Source: Nocardia jiangxiensis NBRC 101359 (GTDB lineage Bacteria; Actinomycetota; Actinomycetes; Mycobacteriales; Mycobacteriaceae). Taken from it: a DNA stretch of 64,000 nucleotides. Positions 43,571 through 52,274 of this stretch are shown here, piece by piece. Position 1 is the stretch's first letter. Each line of letters starts with the position of its first letter. The DNA lies in NCBI RefSeq assembly GCF_000308615.1, contig NZ_BAGB01000168.1, positions 91,286-155,285 on the forward strand. Direction: 5' to 3'. Made by a program: the position numbers and the translations under genes. The notes under the pieces are model-generated. The model had not been told where the DNA came from. It did no database searches and saw nothing but the letters and a program-made list of their open reading frames with translations.

Positions 43571-44319
43571 AGCTCGAAAACACCTTCAGCATTCCAGTTC
43601 CGATTTCGGGCGCGTGGAATGTGTTGCTCGATATCGAGCGCATCGCACCGTGCGTGCCCGGAGCCGTGTTGACAGGGCGGAAAGATGACGGCTACACCGG
43701 AAAGATCAAGGTCAAGCTGGGGCCCGTCGGCCTGAGCTATACCGGGGTCATCAAATTCCGCTCGACCGACGAGGTGGCCGGGATCGCAGTGCTGGAAGGC
43801 GGTGGCCGGGAAGCTCGCGGTAACGGCACGGCGCAGGCGATCATCACCTGCAGGTTGGTGGAATCCGTCGGCGGCACGGACGTTTTCGTGGAGACTGATC
43901 TCGCTATTACCGGCAAACCCGCGCAATTCGGCCGCGGTGCTCTCGCCGATGTGGCAGGCACGCTCATCGGGCAGTTCGCCGCGAATCTTGCGGAGGAGAT
44001 CGCCTCCGGCAACACCTCGTCGGAGGTGGAAAGCGTTGCGCTGGAGGAAGTTCCGCAGAATGATTCCGGCCCTGTGGGGGCGACGACGGCCACGCCGCCG
44101 CGTCTGCCTGCCCAGCCGATCGATCTGCTGGAGGCGGCCGGTGTGGGCCGTCTGACGCGCCTCGGCCCACCTGCCGCCATCACGTTGTCGATGCTGATCG
44201 TTCTGCTCTGGCGGAGACGGTCATCCCGCCGCCGGAACGAGATCGTCGAAACCGTCTCGTGCGGGCCGCAGCCTGCAACTGCGAAACTGTTCGGTGGGCT
44301 CGGCACGGTCGGCCGATGA
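43567..44319 (+). CDS. CoxG-like SRPBCC protein with C-terminal membrane anchor
   Basis: A 250-residue protein starting in the stop codon of the small subunit (ATGA). Residues 1-150 form the CoxG/SRPBCC domain (SIPVPISGAWNVLLDIERIAPCVPGA). A low-complexity linker follows, then a hydrophobic helix (AAITLSMLIVLLW, about 200-212) followed by a run of arginines. CoxG anchors CO dehydrogenase to the membrane in Oligotropha, so this protein may dock the hydroxylase at the membrane. The last 99 bp overlap the end of a convergent gene. Confidence 0.85.
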   Translation: MKLENTFSIPVPISGAWNVLLDIERIAPCVPGAVLTGRKDDGYTGKIKVKLGPVGLSYTGVIKFRSTDEVAGIAVLEGGGREARGNGTAQAIITCRLVESVGGTDVFVETDLAITGKPAQFGRGALADVAGTLIGQFAANLAEEIASGNTSSEVESVALEEVPQNDSGPVGATTATPPRLPAQPIDLLEAAGVGRLTRLGPPAAITLSMLIVLLWRRRSSRRRNEIVETVSCGPQPATAKLFGGLGTVGR

Positions 44320-44835
44320 GGTGATCGTCGACAGAGCCTGCGTTTTGAATGCTTGTGCGGCCCCGCTGAGTTGGTGCTGGACCGAGGTGACACGTTCGTC
44401 GATTTCGTTCGGGTACCGCTCACCCCAGAGCGTTACATGGTCGATGAGTACATAGTCGAAGACATCGAGTATGCCCTCTCGCACGCGGCTGTCGGTGGCG
44501 TAGAGGTGGGTGTCGATGGCGATCGCCTGTGGTAGCGGGGTCCGTACGCGCGATGCCAACGCCTCGTGGAGATCGACGACGCGCACGCCGAGGATATCGA
44601 GCGGGCGAGAATTCTCGTGATCGCCGACCATGGCTGTGACATCCCATCCGCCGAGTACGCGATCGAAGAGCCAGCCACCGGCATTTCGGGCGACATCGTC
44701 GACCGTGGGGGCCACCACAATGAGCTGATAGCGTCGGCGATGTTTGCGTGCCATGGCCGCCGCGTGAGTGAGCGGATGCGGCCGGGCGGCCAGGCGTGTG
44801 GTGAGATCGGTGATTCGAGCATTCATCGGTTCCAT
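44221..44835 (-). CDS. Conserved hypothetical protein of actinobacteria
   Basis: About 204 residues from ATG 44835 (alternative ATG 44826); the frame is open to 44976, but those codons look non-coding. The core reads RRRYQLIVVAPTVDDVARNAGGWLFDRVLGGWDV and PQAIAIDTHLYATD, a pattern I associate with conserved unknown proteins in Nocardia and Mycobacterium. No catalytic motif is evident. It is convergent with the CoxG-like gene and overlaps its end by 99 bp; the final 40 residues of one or both proteins may be poorly conserved. Confidence 0.6.
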   Translation of the reverse strand: MEPMNARITDLTTRLAARPHPLTHAAAMARKHRRRYQLIVVAPTVDDVARNAGGWLFDRVLGGWDVTAMVGDHENSRPLDILGVRVVDLHEALASRVRTPLPQAIAIDTHLYATDSRVREGILDVFDYVLIDHVTLWGERYPNEIDERVTSVQHQLSGAAQAFKTQALSTITSSADRAEPTEQFRSCRLRPARDGFDDLVPAAG

Positions 44836-45315
44836 CCCGTCGAGCAGACGATGATCGTCACAGCCGGTGCACTGTGCCGATTCGAGTGCGGTGTCGCTCC
44901 TGACACCGTTTCCTCGACGGTCTCCAAAAGCGGCAGCGCTGTGTAGCCGATCCAGCGAGGGTGGTGTCCGAATCATTTATGTCGTGCCGGTACTCGGGAC
45001 GACGAATTCGCTGAATATCGGATTCGTTGTCGACCGCTCGTCTCACTGGTCACGGGGTGTTGATGAACCTGCGCCCTATATTCGATAGCTACGTAGCACA
45101 CATTAGAGATGTCGGTCGAATGTGACAAGAGTCGCTGGAGATTTTTGTCACTGAACCTCTGGCTGTCCGACATCGAGCACGGCACGGGTGAGAACTGTAT
45201 TTTCGGTGCACTCCACAACTGATCGCCGATTGCGGTTCGCAACCGGCGCATAGATTTTCGGTCCGGCGACGGATGACCGTGGGCCATCGGCCGCCGGACC
45301 GACCTTCCGTTGCGG
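44836..45315. other. 480-bp gap, no gene seen
   Basis: The region is somewhat AT-richer than the genes. It contains the palindrome GCTACGTAGC at 45088-45097 and a 7-bp inverted repeat GTGACAA/TTGTCAC (45122-45128 and 45145-45151) that could form a weak terminator for the minus-strand gene at 45316. The promoter of the hypothetical gene ending at 44221 should lie in the left part. Confidence 0.4.
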
Positions 45316-47352
45316 TTATGTACCGTTGGCCGGCTGCGTATACGCGCGACCGTCGATGGTGGTGGTCAACGTGCCGGTCACCTGGAAGTTGCTCTGCAGC
45401 AGTGCAGGGGACATGGTGAATCCGTTCGGTTCGCTGGTCTTCTTCGTTCCTTGGTGTCGGCCGGTCATCTGCAGATTCTCGTGCAGGGTCATGGCCGAGA
45501 TCGCGGAGTCGGAATCTCGTACCGCACTCTCGGTGCCGTTCAGCACGACACCTGGCGTGTCGCTGTAGTCGGTATAGGTGACCGCCAGGTTCATCACGAG
45601 AGCTTTGGACGAGTCTTCGGTGACTACGACCTTGGCCGTTCCCTGTATCGAGCCTTGTGCCGTGTACGTTCCGGCCGCCAGGTGCGGGCGCGCCGGGATT
45701 GCCTGACCGGGCTGATAGGGCAGCCCCCATGTCGCATCGGGTGCGATCGGCACGGACGGTGCCGGGGTCGGCTGGAATCCTGGGAAGCGTGCGATCATGA
45801 CACGGCTGTTGCGACCGCCTGGTTCCGGGGACCCGGCGCAGGTGTGCGGGCTCGGGTTGGCCCCGCAGGCGAGGTTTTCCGCCCATACCGCAGCGCTGCT
45901 GTCCGCGAGCCAGGCGGGATCCGCAGCCGTGTTCCAATTGCCGTTGGGCTCCAGTTGTTCGCTGCGGCCGGTGTTCGGGTCCACCAGTTGGGGCAGGAAG
46001 AACCGTCGGTTCACGTTGTCGTGCAGGCCGGAGACGAGTCCGGTGGTACCCGCTTGATCGGTGAGCGGGGGAACGCCCTGCATGCCGCCGAGGAAGTCCA
46101 TCCGGCCCGAGCCCAGCAGCTGCTCCGACACCAGGTGCTTGCCGTCCGGTGATTCGGCGTTCGGGTCCGTGTACATCGCGTGCCGGGTGAGCAGGCGCGA
46201 CCGGCCGGTGGTGTTGTCGGTGGCCCAGGCGTCGACGTTGTCCGATTCATAACTCTGGATGCCGACCGCGGATCGGCCGTCGGCGGTCCAGCCGCGGAAT
46301 TCTCCGATCATTCCCGCCGGGTTGAATCGCAGACGGTTGCCGGAATCGACCGCGTACGGCCAGTACGCCGACGCAGGGTTGTACAGCATTCGCACGCTAC
46401 CGATGTCGTAGCGGCTGTTCGACTGATCGAAGGTGAGCTTGCCCATGAATGCGAACTCGTCGTACTGCGCCGCGGAGGTGATGATGTAGTTGAAGCCGAT
46501 GTGCTCATCGTCCGGGTTCAACCGTGCCTCCCGGAGTTGTCCGGGTTTCCCGGTGCCGTCGTCCCAGTACAGCGGATAGGCGTGCATCTGCGCCGGGGTG
46601 CATTGCGGATCGGTGAACTGGTAGTTGCCGCAATCGATGATGGCGGATCCGGCGAGAGCGCGCTTTCCGTCGTGGAACCCGTTGATCGGGTACGTGAAGT
46701 CGTTGTTCCCGCTCGCCCCTCCGAAATTCGCTGGGTAGGTCAGCCCGCAGGTCAGGCACTTCCATGGGTCGCCGTTGGGGAAGGTCTTGCCGTCGGTGTG
46801 TACCAACAGCACTTGTGGGCCGGTGTAAGTGCTGGCTGCTCCGGACGAGGGTGCGCCCGCGAGTTGTGCTCCCACCAGGATGTAGTTACTCGATGGGTAG
46901 TAGGTGCCCACCGCGCCGAGCGCACCCCAGGCAGGGCTCAGGCACCCGGTGCCGTGCGGGTTGATCGTCGGTGTGCACGATCCCGCGTCTGTGGACGGTG
47001 CCGTCGGTGGCGCGGGAAGCTCGCTGATGGTGAATCTCTCGTGCAATTCCTCGGACGGATCGGCTGTGATGGGTCGGGCAGATGCCTGCTGGGTTGTCGT
47101 CGGTGTCGTCGGTGTCGTCGGTGTCGGCGTGGTCGATGTGGTGGTCGTGGCGGCCGCACTGCTGGTCTGTGTCGCCGATGTGCTGGTGGGAGAGGCCGGT
47201 GTAGTGGCTGCTGACGGCGGACTCGTGGACGGTGGTGACGCAGATACCGGCTGCAGGGACAAGCCGGTCATCGCGAGTGCGATCAGGACGACGGCGATAC
47301 GCCACCGTTGCCAGATCGATCGGGAGTGATGGATTTGGGCTACATCGCCCAT
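45316..47352 (-). CDS. Secreted beta-propeller-like protein with Thr/Pro-rich linker
   Basis: A 678-residue exported protein; start ATG 47352 with AGAGGTAGG upstream. Residues 1-40 form a signal peptide (WRIAVVLIALAMTGLSL, cleavage likely after PVSA). A Ser/Thr/Pro-rich linker follows (about 41-95). The rest is a cysteine-containing, TolB/WD40-like region (GKTFPNGDPWKCLTCG, IIDCGNYQFTDPQCTP, LNPDDEHIGFNYI), repeated NPDG-like turns, and a C-terminal beta-sandwich-like part (AGTYTAQGSIQGTAKV). The layout reminds me of fungal saponin hydrolases, but I cannot establish this. It would act at or outside the cell wall. A palindrome lies just upstream. Confidence 0.7.
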   Translation of the reverse strand: MGDVAQIHHSRSIWQRWRIAVVLIALAMTGLSLQPVSASPPSTSPPSAATTPASPTSTSATQTSSAAATTTTSTTPTPTTPTTPTTTQQASARPITADPSEELHERFTISELPAPPTAPSTDAGSCTPTINPHGTGCLSPAWGALGAVGTYYPSSNYILVGAQLAGAPSSGAASTYTGPQVLLVHTDGKTFPNGDPWKCLTCGLTYPANFGGASGNNDFTYPINGFHDGKRALAGSAIIDCGNYQFTDPQCTPAQMHAYPLYWDDGTGKPGQLREARLNPDDEHIGFNYIITSAAQYDEFAFMGKLTFDQSNSRYDIGSVRMLYNPASAYWPYAVDSGNRLRFNPAGMIGEFRGWTADGRSAVGIQSYESDNVDAWATDNTTGRSRLLTRHAMYTDPNAESPDGKHLVSEQLLGSGRMDFLGGMQGVPPLTDQAGTTGLVSGLHDNVNRRFFLPQLVDPNTGRSEQLEPNGNWNTAADPAWLADSSAAVWAENLACGANPSPHTCAGSPEPGGRNSRVMIARFPGFQPTPAPSVPIAPDATWGLPYQPGQAIPARPHLAAGTYTAQGSIQGTAKVVVTEDSSKALVMNLAVTYTDYSDTPGVVLNGTESAVRDSDSAISAMTLHENLQMTGRHQGTKKTSEPNGFTMSPALLQSNFQVTGTLTTTIDGRAYTQPANGT
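47096..47122. repeat. 9-bp tandem repeat (x3) in the Thr/Pro linker
   Basis: Three exact copies of GTCGTCGGT (plus strand) encode a Pro-Thr-Thr repeat in the linker of the secreted protein. Such in-frame repeats can change copy number by slippage and so vary linker length between strains. Confidence 0.7.
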
Positions 47353-47377
47353 GGAACACCTACCTCTGACAATGCTT

Positions 47378-47394
47378 GTTACCAAACCGGTAAC
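47378..47394. promoter_or_regulatory. Palindrome GTTACCAAACCGGTAAC between the secreted protein and MarR genes
   Basis: A perfect 6-bp inverted repeat with a 5-bp centre, 26 bp upstream of the secreted-protein start and 126 bp upstream of the divergent MarR start. MarR proteins commonly bind such palindromes in the shared promoter. Confidence 0.5.
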
Positions 47395-47519
47395 GACGTT
47401 CTTGGAAGACGATAGCCATCTGTCTGATGTGTGTGAGCGGTTTCGGAGATTCCATTGGTGCCAATGTATCGTCAAGTTTCAAATTCCACCGATGGGATAT
47501 TCGGGGTTATCCTGGCGGT

Positions 47520-47939
47520 ATGGACGGCAGACGACTCCACCGACTGGGCAGGCATCTGATCGAGCTGGCGCGACAGGTTGGCATCGAGTCCAGCGACGAG
47601 CCGATCCCGGAAGGCGAGATCGCTGTACTGGCCGACGTGATCGACAGTCCTGGTAGCTCGGTGCGTGAGATCACCGAACGGACCGGATTCTCCCAGGGGC
47701 ACATCTCCGAGTGCGTCGCTCGGCTGACCGATCGTGCTCTATTGGCTACCGAGATCGATTCGGCCGATCGGCGGCGTACTCTCGTCTATCCGACGGACGT
47801 CCTGTTCAAGGCGATTGCCAGACGTACGGCACCGATGCTGGACGAGGCATTGGTCGCCGCTCTCGGCAGTTCGGCTGACGCTCAGCGCGTCAAGGTGCTC
47901 CTGGACGAACTCGCCGACCTCTTGCTGCCCGACCATTGA
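47520..47939 (+). CDS. MarR-like winged-helix regulator
   Basis: A 139-residue protein starting at ATG 47520, with no strong ribosome site. The winged helix reads SSVREITERTGFSQGHISECVARLTDRALL followed by the wing DSADRRRTLVYPT, as in MarR proteins. It is divergent from the secreted beta-propeller gene and is the likely regulator of it through the palindrome between them. Confidence 0.85.
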   Translation: MDGRRLHRLGRHLIELARQVGIESSDEPIPEGEIAVLADVIDSPGSSVREITERTGFSQGHISECVARLTDRALLATEIDSADRRRTLVYPTDVLFKAIARRTAPMLDEALVAALGSSADAQRVKVLLDELADLLLPDH

Positions 47940-48009
47940 GCGCGCTGGCATCATCGGTGACTGCTTGAACGAAAGTAGTTGTGGCGCTGTGTGATCGGAT
48001 GCCGCGAGG

Positions 48010-48822
48010 CTACCCGACTACCGATTCGATCAACTCGTCGGTGCGTTGCCGCAATGCTGCCCGGACGGCCGGGTCGTAAGCCTGCTCGTCGGCGCGGGAT
48101 TCGTTCGTGCCGTTGAAGTAGGTGCCGGTGGGGACGTCTTCCTCGATCAGGCACAGTACGGCCGCACCACCGTCGGCGACAGTGCTCAGCGGTGATCCGC
48201 CGAATTCCGCGACCATCGTCGTGTCCATGTACGTCGCCGGGTGAAGTGCTGTGACATGCACCCCGGTCGGGCGCAGCTCCTCGGCGAGATCGAAGGTGAA
48301 CATGATCTCGGCGAGCTTGGCTCGTCGATACGCCGCCATGCCGGAGTAGCCGCGTTCGAAGTTCAGGTCGTCGAGGTCGACCGGTTCCTGCCCGATCGAA
48401 GCGACATTGATCACCTGGGATGGCGCCGATGCGATGAGTAGAGGCTGCAACTGCCGAGTGAGCCGATACACGGCCAGATAGTTGACCGCCAAGCGGATCT
48501 CGATGCCATCGGCACTGACCTGCCGCGCCGCGCCCGGTACTCCGAATCCGACACCCGCATTGTTGATCAGCACGTCCAGTCGGTCGGTGTGCTGCCGGAC
48601 CTGGTCGGCCAGCTCGTCGACTTCTCGTAGCGAGGACAGGTCGGCGAGCAGAATCTCCGGTTCGGGGCCGCCGGAGGCAAGGATCGCTTCGCGTACCTGC
48701 TCCGCGCGCAGCTTGTCACGCCCGTGTACGAGCACGCGCGCGCCGGACTGTGCCGATCGGACGGCCAGATATCGGCCCAGACCATCGGTGGAACCGGTAA
48801 TCAGGACGGTCTTTTCGGTCAT
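48010..48822 (-). CDS. Short-chain dehydrogenase (retinol dehydrogenase/WW-oxidoreductase-like)
   Basis: A 270-residue SDR starting at ATG 48822. It has TGSTDGLGRYLA (cofactor), an arginine after strand two (VHGRDK, favouring NADP), NNAGVGFG, a serine in INVASIG and the catalytic YRRAK. It is a single gene with a short promoter region to its right containing CGAAC-N6-GTTCG around 48923-48938. Substrate unknown. Confidence 0.88.
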   Translation of the reverse strand: MTEKTVLITGSTDGLGRYLAVRSAQSGARVLVHGRDKLRAEQVREAILASGGPEPEILLADLSSLREVDELADQVRQHTDRLDVLINNAGVGFGVPGAARQVSADGIEIRLAVNYLAVYRLTRQLQPLLIASAPSQVINVASIGQEPVDLDDLNFERGYSGMAAYRRAKLAEIMFTFDLAEELRPTGVHVTALHPATYMDTTMVAEFGGSPLSTVADGGAAVLCLIEEDVPTGTYFNGTNESRADEQAYDPAVRAALRQRTDELIESVVG

Positions 48823-48997
48823 GTCAACTCCTTGCCGCGTGCGGTCTGCAGATCTCGAACGCTTCCGGACGTGGCTCGGGCGCCTGGACTCGGCTGTCCG
48901 GTCTGCGACCTGACAAACAGAACGAACTAGATGGTTCGGATACTAGCTTATTCTTAGCCGCCTGGCAGGCGAACGCCCGTCAGTGACGGAATGAGCA

Positions 48998-49049
48998 CCG
49001 GGTCTCTGCCCGGGGCCAGGCCTGCCGGCTGTTGCTCGACAGGCCTGCC
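48998..49049 (-). terminator. GC-rich hairpins downstream of the ALDH operon
   Basis: CCGGG-N6-CCCGG at 48998-49013 and two copies of CAGGCCTGCC (49017-49026 and 49040-49049) can form stem-loops within 70 bp after the stop of the minus-strand aldehyde dehydrogenase gene. Confidence 0.35.
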
Positions 49050-49067
49050 CCACGTCGGGCCGGCGTT

Positions 49068-50546
49068 TCAGCTCATCGCGATACGGATGCTTTTGACCTG
49101 CAAGAATTCGTATAGTCCGTCCAGGCCGCCGGTGCGGCCATACCCGCTTTGCTTGTAGCCCCCGTAGGGGCCCTGTGGTGACATGTCGCTGATCTGGTTG
49201 ATCCAGACGGCTCCGGCCTCCAGCCGCCGTGCGACCCGGTGCGCACGGATGAGGTCGTTGGTCTGGATGAACGCGTTCAATCCGTAGGGTGAATCATTGG
49301 CGATCCGAATCGCCTCCGCCTCGTCCCTGAATTTGATCACCGATACGACGGGGCCGAACGTCTCGATCTGCGCCAGATCCGACGAGTTGTCGACGTCGCC
49401 GAATACCGTGGGCTGGATGTAATACCCCTCGCTCAGGTCGCCGCCGAGCCGCTTGCCGCCGGTGAGTAGCTCGCCGGACTTCTCGGCGACGGCTTGGTCG
49501 ATCACACCCAGAATGCGATCGGCATCCCGTGCGCTGACCACCGGACCGAAAACTACCGTCGGATCGAGCGGATCACCGATCTTGGCGGCCTCGACCACGG
49601 GGATGAACTTCTCCAGGAACGCGTCGTAGATCGATTCGTGCACGAGGATCCGGCTCGCGCAGGCGCAGCTCTGCCCCGATTGCACGATCGGCCCCTGGTA
49701 GGCAGCGATCTGGGCCGCCGCGTCGAGGTTGGCATCTTCGAAAACGAGGTTGGCGGATTTTCCGCCCAGTTCGGCCACCACCGGTGTGAGATTCACCGCG
49801 GCACTGGTCAATATCTTGCGTGCGGTTTCTCCGCCACCGGTGAAGTGGATCTTACGAATCCCGGGATGCCGGACCAGCGCGTCGCCGCCCTCGGCATGTG
49901 CGGGAACGACGTTGACCAGCCCGGCCGGCAAGCCGGCCGCCGTGCACAGTTCGCCGAACCGCAACGCTGCCATCGGTGCGAGCACCGACGGTTTGAACAC
50001 GACGGCATTACCCGCGGCCAGGGCCGGGGCGACACAGGACGCGGCGACAACCATCGCTCCGTTCCACGGGGCGATCACACCGACGACGCCGTACGGCTCG
50101 CGTTCGATGAGATTGAGGTCGGAGGACTCGGCGGCAGGTGTGATCTGACCGTGCGGTTTGTCGACGTAGCCGGCGAAGTGGCGCAGGAATCGTTCGAGCA
50201 GAATCGTGTTGATGGACAGCGACGTCGGTACGGCGTAGTCGTGCACATTCAGCCCGGAGAGGGCGGCCATGTTCTCGTGCACCGCATCCGCGAGATCGAT
50301 CAGCAGATCGCGGCGGCGATCGACGGTGAAGGACATCCACTCTCGGTGCGCTTCCCGGCCGGACGCCACCGCCAGGTCCATTTCGGCAGGGCCTGCCAGC
50401 GTGATCGTTGCGTTCGGCCGTCCACTGGCCGGGTAGATGTGCTCGTGCGTTCCTCCGGAGGACCAGGTCAGCTTGTCGCCGCCGATGAGCAATCCGCTCG
50501 GCAACGGGGATTCAGGTTGTCGGGTGGGTTCGGTAGTTGTCGACAT
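49068..50546 (-). CDS. NAD-dependent aldehyde dehydrogenase
   Basis: A 492-residue ALDH; start ATG 50546 chosen for the AGGAG 5 bp upstream. Motifs are APWNGAMV, FTGGGETAR, the glutamate in AELGGKSAN and the catalytic cysteine in GQSCACAS, which carries a second cysteine two residues on. The C-terminal GGYKQSGYGR is typical. It is the last gene of a minus-strand operon with a carboxymuconolactone-decarboxylase-like gene and two mycofactocin-type SDRs, consistent with stepwise alcohol-aldehyde-acid oxidation. Confidence 0.93.
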   Translation of the reverse strand: MSTTTEPTRQPESPLPSGLLIGGDKLTWSSGGTHEHIYPASGRPNATITLAGPAEMDLAVASGREAHREWMSFTVDRRRDLLIDLADAVHENMAALSGLNVHDYAVPTSLSINTILLERFLRHFAGYVDKPHGQITPAAESSDLNLIEREPYGVVGVIAPWNGAMVVAASCVAPALAAGNAVVFKPSVLAPMAALRFGELCTAAGLPAGLVNVVPAHAEGGDALVRHPGIRKIHFTGGGETARKILTSAAVNLTPVVAELGGKSANLVFEDANLDAAAQIAAYQGPIVQSGQSCACASRILVHESIYDAFLEKFIPVVEAAKIGDPLDPTVVFGPVVSARDADRILGVIDQAVAEKSGELLTGGKRLGGDLSEGYYIQPTVFGDVDNSSDLAQIETFGPVVSVIKFRDEAEAIRIANDSPYGLNAFIQTNDLIRAHRVARRLEAGAVWINQISDMSPQGPYGGYKQSGYGRTGGLDGLYEFLQVKSIRIAMS

Positions 50547-50554
50547 CGGTACTC

Positions 50555-51376
50555 CTACGAGGTCTTTTCGTCCTCTGCACGCCATTCCTCCTGCACGCGT
50601 GGTTTCTGTTCGGCGATCACCTGATTGAGGTGGGAGGCTTTGGGCCAGCCGGAGTACGCGGCGAAATGCAGTGCGAATTCGTCCATTTCGGCGAAGGACA
50701 GGTCGCGGCTCTTCAGTGCCGCGTAGACGTGCGACATGATCGGGTAGGGCGCGTCCTGGAATGCCACGCACGCGACCGTGATCAGCCGCCGCTCCTTCAT
50801 CCCCAGGCCGGTGCGCTGCCACATCTCACCGAAGACGAAGTTGAGGATGCCCGCGCCCTGGTACGGGTTGTTGCGGTCGGGGTAGTAAGGCAGGCAGTTG
50901 ACATCCATGAAGCACTGTTCACCGCTAGTCAGCCGGGCTTCCGGATCACTCGGAGTGACCATCGGAAGCAGCGGTTCGGGCGGTGGAATCTCCTGTCCGC
51001 GTTCGCGATTGATGCGTTCCCACTGCTGATCCACGACCATGTTGAATCGTGACGCCTTCGGCCAGCCCGCGTACACCGCGAAATGCAGGACGGCCTCGCG
51101 CATTTCGGTGATGGAGATGTCGCCGCTGTTCAGTGCCGCGTACACGTTGTCGATGATCGGCTGCTCGGCATCGGCATCCGCGGCGCAGGACAGGGTGATG
51201 AAGCGCCGCTCTCGCCGGGTGAGGCCGGGGCGTGTCCAGATCTCCGCGAAGACAAAGTCCACCAGGCCGTTGGCGATGGTCGGGCTGGAGTCCTCGGGCG
51301 CCGGAAACGTCATCACCTCGGTGAATTCACGTTTGCCGCGTTCGGACCGGGCCGTACTCACCGTATCTGTTGTCAT
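50555..51376 (-). CDS. Carboxymuconolactone decarboxylase/AhpD-like protein with two domains
   Basis: A 273-residue protein with two tandem CMD-like repeats, residues about 35-120 and 170-260. Each has a motif such as GLTRRERRFITLSC or GLGMKERRLITVAC followed by HFAVYAGWPKAS or HFAAYSGWPKAS. The AhpD redox CxxC motif is absent, so it is more like gamma-carboxymuconolactone decarboxylase or an unknown isomerase. It lies 8 bp before the ALDH gene in the same operon. The reaction cannot be deduced. Confidence 0.85.
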   Translation of the reverse strand: MTTDTVSTARSERGKREFTEVMTFPAPEDSSPTIANGLVDFVFAEIWTRPGLTRRERRFITLSCAADADAEQPIIDNVYAALNSGDISITEMREAVLHFAVYAGWPKASRFNMVVDQQWERINRERGQEIPPPEPLLPMVTPSDPEARLTSGEQCFMDVNCLPYYPDRNNPYQGAGILNFVFGEMWQRTGLGMKERRLITVACVAFQDAPYPIMSHVYAALKSRDLSFAEMDEFALHFAAYSGWPKASHLNQVIAEQKPRVQEEWRAEDEKTS

Positions 51377-51441
51377 GAGTTGTGCCTTCTGTATCGGTGT
51401 TCGAATCCGTGCGTGAAAGTCACAGGGACCGAAGCGAAGTG

Positions 51442-52263
51442 CTACTTGAGGGTGACGCCCGCATCGACCTTGAACTCCAGGCCGGTCACGTAGCGGGATT
51501 CGTCGGAGACCAGATAGAGCACGGCATTGCTGATATCGACCGTCTCCACCAGAGGGACCGGCATGGCGTTGCCGAACAGCGGAGCCAGATCCGGGCGCTT
51601 CTCGCCGAGCAGCGCGAACAGCGACTCCGGCGCCATTCCGGTCGCCACCCCGGTCGGGTGCACGGTGTTCACTCGAACATTGTGTGCCGCAAGCTCATTG
51701 GCCAATGCCTTGCTCATGCCGACGACACCGAGCTTCGAGGCGGTGTAGGGGATGTGCAGCGGTGTGCCCTTGATCGCGGCCGCGGAACTGATGTTGACCA
51801 GACTCCCCCCGTGCTCGACCATGTGGGGGAGCGCGGCGGCACAGGTATTCCACGTACCGATGAGGTTGACATCGACCACGATTCGCCAGTCGTCGGGCGT
51901 TGTGGTGTCCCAGGTGCCCGCGGTCAGCACGCCGGCATTGGCCACGGCGGCATCGAGCCCGCCCAACTGCTGCACACCGTCGTCGACGGCTGCGGTCATT
52001 GCGTCGGAATCCCGGATGTCGACGATCTTGGTGATGGCACGACGGTTGTGCTTCTGCACCAGACGTGCCGTTTCGGCCAGGTCGTCGGGCGACGACAGCG
52101 GGTACTCGATACCGGGCAGCGACTCGCAGATGTCGATCAGGATCAGATCGGCGCCTTCTTCGGCCAGCCGGACCGCGTGACTGCGCCCCATGCCACGCGC
52201 TGCGCCCGTGATCAGAACTCGTTTGCCCGCCGCACGTCCGCGGGGTTGTACGCCCTCGGTCAT
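51442..52263 (-). CDS. Mycofactocin-type SDR oxidoreductase
   Basis: A 273-residue SDR with ITGAARGMGRSHAVRLAEEGAD, then the insertion LPGIEYPLSSPDDLAETARLV, which is the mark of SDRs that use non-exchangeable NAD with the redox cofactor mycofactocin. VANAGV and the catalytic YTASK are present. Start ATG 52263. It is the second gene of the operon and pairs with the similar gene directly upstream. The mycofactocin biosynthesis genes are not in this window. Confidence 0.9.
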   Translation of the reverse strand: MTEGVQPRGRAAGKRVLITGAARGMGRSHAVRLAEEGADLILIDICESLPGIEYPLSSPDDLAETARLVQKHNRRAITKIVDIRDSDAMTAAVDDGVQQLGGLDAAVANAGVLTAGTWDTTTPDDWRIVVDVNLIGTWNTCAAALPHMVEHGGSLVNISSAAAIKGTPLHIPYTASKLGVVGMSKALANELAAHNVRVNTVHPTGVATGMAPESLFALLGEKRPDLAPLFGNAMPVPLVETVDISNAVLYLVSDESRYVTGLEFKVDAGVTLK

Positions 52264-52274
52264 TTCCGCCTCGC

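Noticed and set aside
47096..47122. Repeat as a CRISPR or regulatory array
   Set aside because: It is an in-frame Pro-Thr-Thr codon repeat inside a secreted-protein linker.
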